In this document: positions 63,514-64,000 of the stretch, one piece after another | How the letters are laid out: each line of letters begins with the position of its first letter | Numbering within the stretch: the first letter of the stretch is position 1 | Made by a program: the position numbers and the translations under genes | DNA from: Chelydra serpentina | Taxonomy: Eukaryota > Chordata > Testudines > Chelydridae | Assembly (NCBI GenBank): GCA_037349315.1 | Contig: JBAIAC010000003.1 | Coordinates: 8,370,501-8,434,500 of the forward strand | Length of the DNA stretch: 64,000 nucleotides | Reading direction: 5' to 3' | The notes under the pieces: model-generated | What the model was told of the DNA's origin: nothing | Database searches by the model: none | Seen by the model: only the letters and a program-made list of their open reading frames with translations

Positions 63514-63662
63514 AATGGTTCCTTTATTTCCTTTCAAAGCAAGGTGCGCTCGAAGGGGGGGAAGGAGGGTTGAACGGGGGTTGGTAATTAGAGAGGATAG
63601 GCAATATAAACAGAGTAAACAAACGGGAGCAGGTTCTCATCAAGGAGAAACAAACATAAGAG

Positions 63663-64000
63663 TCACTGGTTACCAGTTTTCAAAGCTTCCCTGATGCGCA
63701 CTGCATCCTGCTGTGCTCTTCTAATCACCCTGTTGTCTGGCTGCGCGTAAGCTGAGGCCAGGCGATTTGCTTCAACCTCCCACCATAAACGTCTCCCCCT
63801 TACTCTCACAGAGATTGTGGAGCACACAGCAAGCAGCAATAACAATGGGTATATTGGTTTCGCTGAGATCTGAGCGAGTCAGTAAGCTTCGCCAGCGCCC
63901 TTTCAAACGTCCAAATGCACACTCCACCACCATTCTACACTTGCTCAGCCGGTAGTTGAACAGCTCCTTACTACTGTCCAGGGCGCCAGTGTATGGCTTC
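63663..64000 (-). pseudogene. HARBI1-like DDE nuclease, C-terminal part
   Basis: Runs off the window. On the - strand it reads KPYTGALDSSKELFNYRLSK, then RMVVECAFGRLKGRWR (the Glu here corresponds to the last catalytic acid of the DDE_Tnp_4/HARBI1 family), then IPIVIAACCVLHNLCES. A one-base frameshift near 63,777-63,785 shifts to WWEVEANRLASAYAQ and ends ALKTGNQ with a stop at 63,663-63,665. The two earlier catalytic Asp residues would lie beyond the window. Confidence 0.85.

Larger units (their letters stand above)
59694..64000. mobile_element. PIF/Harbinger DNA transposon, autonomous type, left part
   Basis: The left terminus ggcctggtctacactaagag lies just after taa (59,691-59,693), the expected 3-bp TWA target. 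It then encodes a Myb/SANT-like protein on + (two exons) and a HARBI1-like nuclease on - that runs off the window. Having two converging genes is the standard Harbinger plan. A solo LTR (62,363-63,513) lies between them. The right terminus is outside the window. Confidence 0.85.

Overview
This 64 kb window is vertebrate nuclear DNA, most probably from a turtle (inference). The pointers are CR1 LINEs with the usual reptile 3' tails, seven copies of a tRNA-headed SINE of the kind known from turtles, Penelope-like elements, and several families of hAT and PIF/Harbinger MITEs. I see no host protein-coding exon, rRNA, functional tRNA gene or CRISPR. Every coding-like stretch belongs to a mobile element, and almost all are broken. 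The rest is single-copy or very old repeat DNA, as expected of an intergenic or long intronic region.

Layout. 1-5.6 kb: quiet DNA with two hAT MITEs and simple repeats. 5.6-8.9 kb: two CR1 LINEs in tandem, split by two hAT MITEs and a solo LTR. 8.9-15.7 kb: mostly quiet, with old CR1 and palindromic MITE fragments. 15.7-19.4 kb: a decayed Ty3/Gypsy retrotransposon holding a hAT MITE and a Penelope fragment that itself holds a Harbinger MITE. 19.6-27 kb: CR1, SINEs and old repeats. 27.3-29.3 kb: CR1 inside a palindromic MITE, then a Penelope copy (GIY-YIG-type C-terminal region) split by a second Harbinger MITE. 30-34 kb: Tigger/pogo-like, Penelope, hAT and Harbinger MITEs. 34.6-35.1 kb: L2-like LINE remnant. 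35.26-36.85 kb: a G-rich minisatellite of about 105 bp units. 37-42 kb: mostly unique, AT-rich in part. 42.4-46.5 kb: Harbinger MITE split by a hAT MITE, four SINEs, a CR1 split by two of the SINEs. 50.1-50.7 kb: solo LTR. 52.6-56.0 kb: a nearly full-length hAT (Charlie-like) element with a dead GTF2IRD2/ZBED-type transposase, an inserted Penelope inverted dimer and a 45 bp minisatellite. 59.0-64.0 kb: a hAT MITE followed directly by an autonomous-type Harbinger with a spliced Myb/SANT-like gene (+) and a converging HARBI1-like nuclease (-), separated by a solo LTR.

No genes here cooperate as a host pathway. The interest lies in how the elements are nested, with many perfect target-site duplications that fix the order of insertion, and in unusual junctions: a 94 bp perfect Penelope hairpin, and a Penelope 5' junction carrying a 15-nt inverted copy of its own target. 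All family names rest on my reading of motifs, ends and target duplications; no database search was run.
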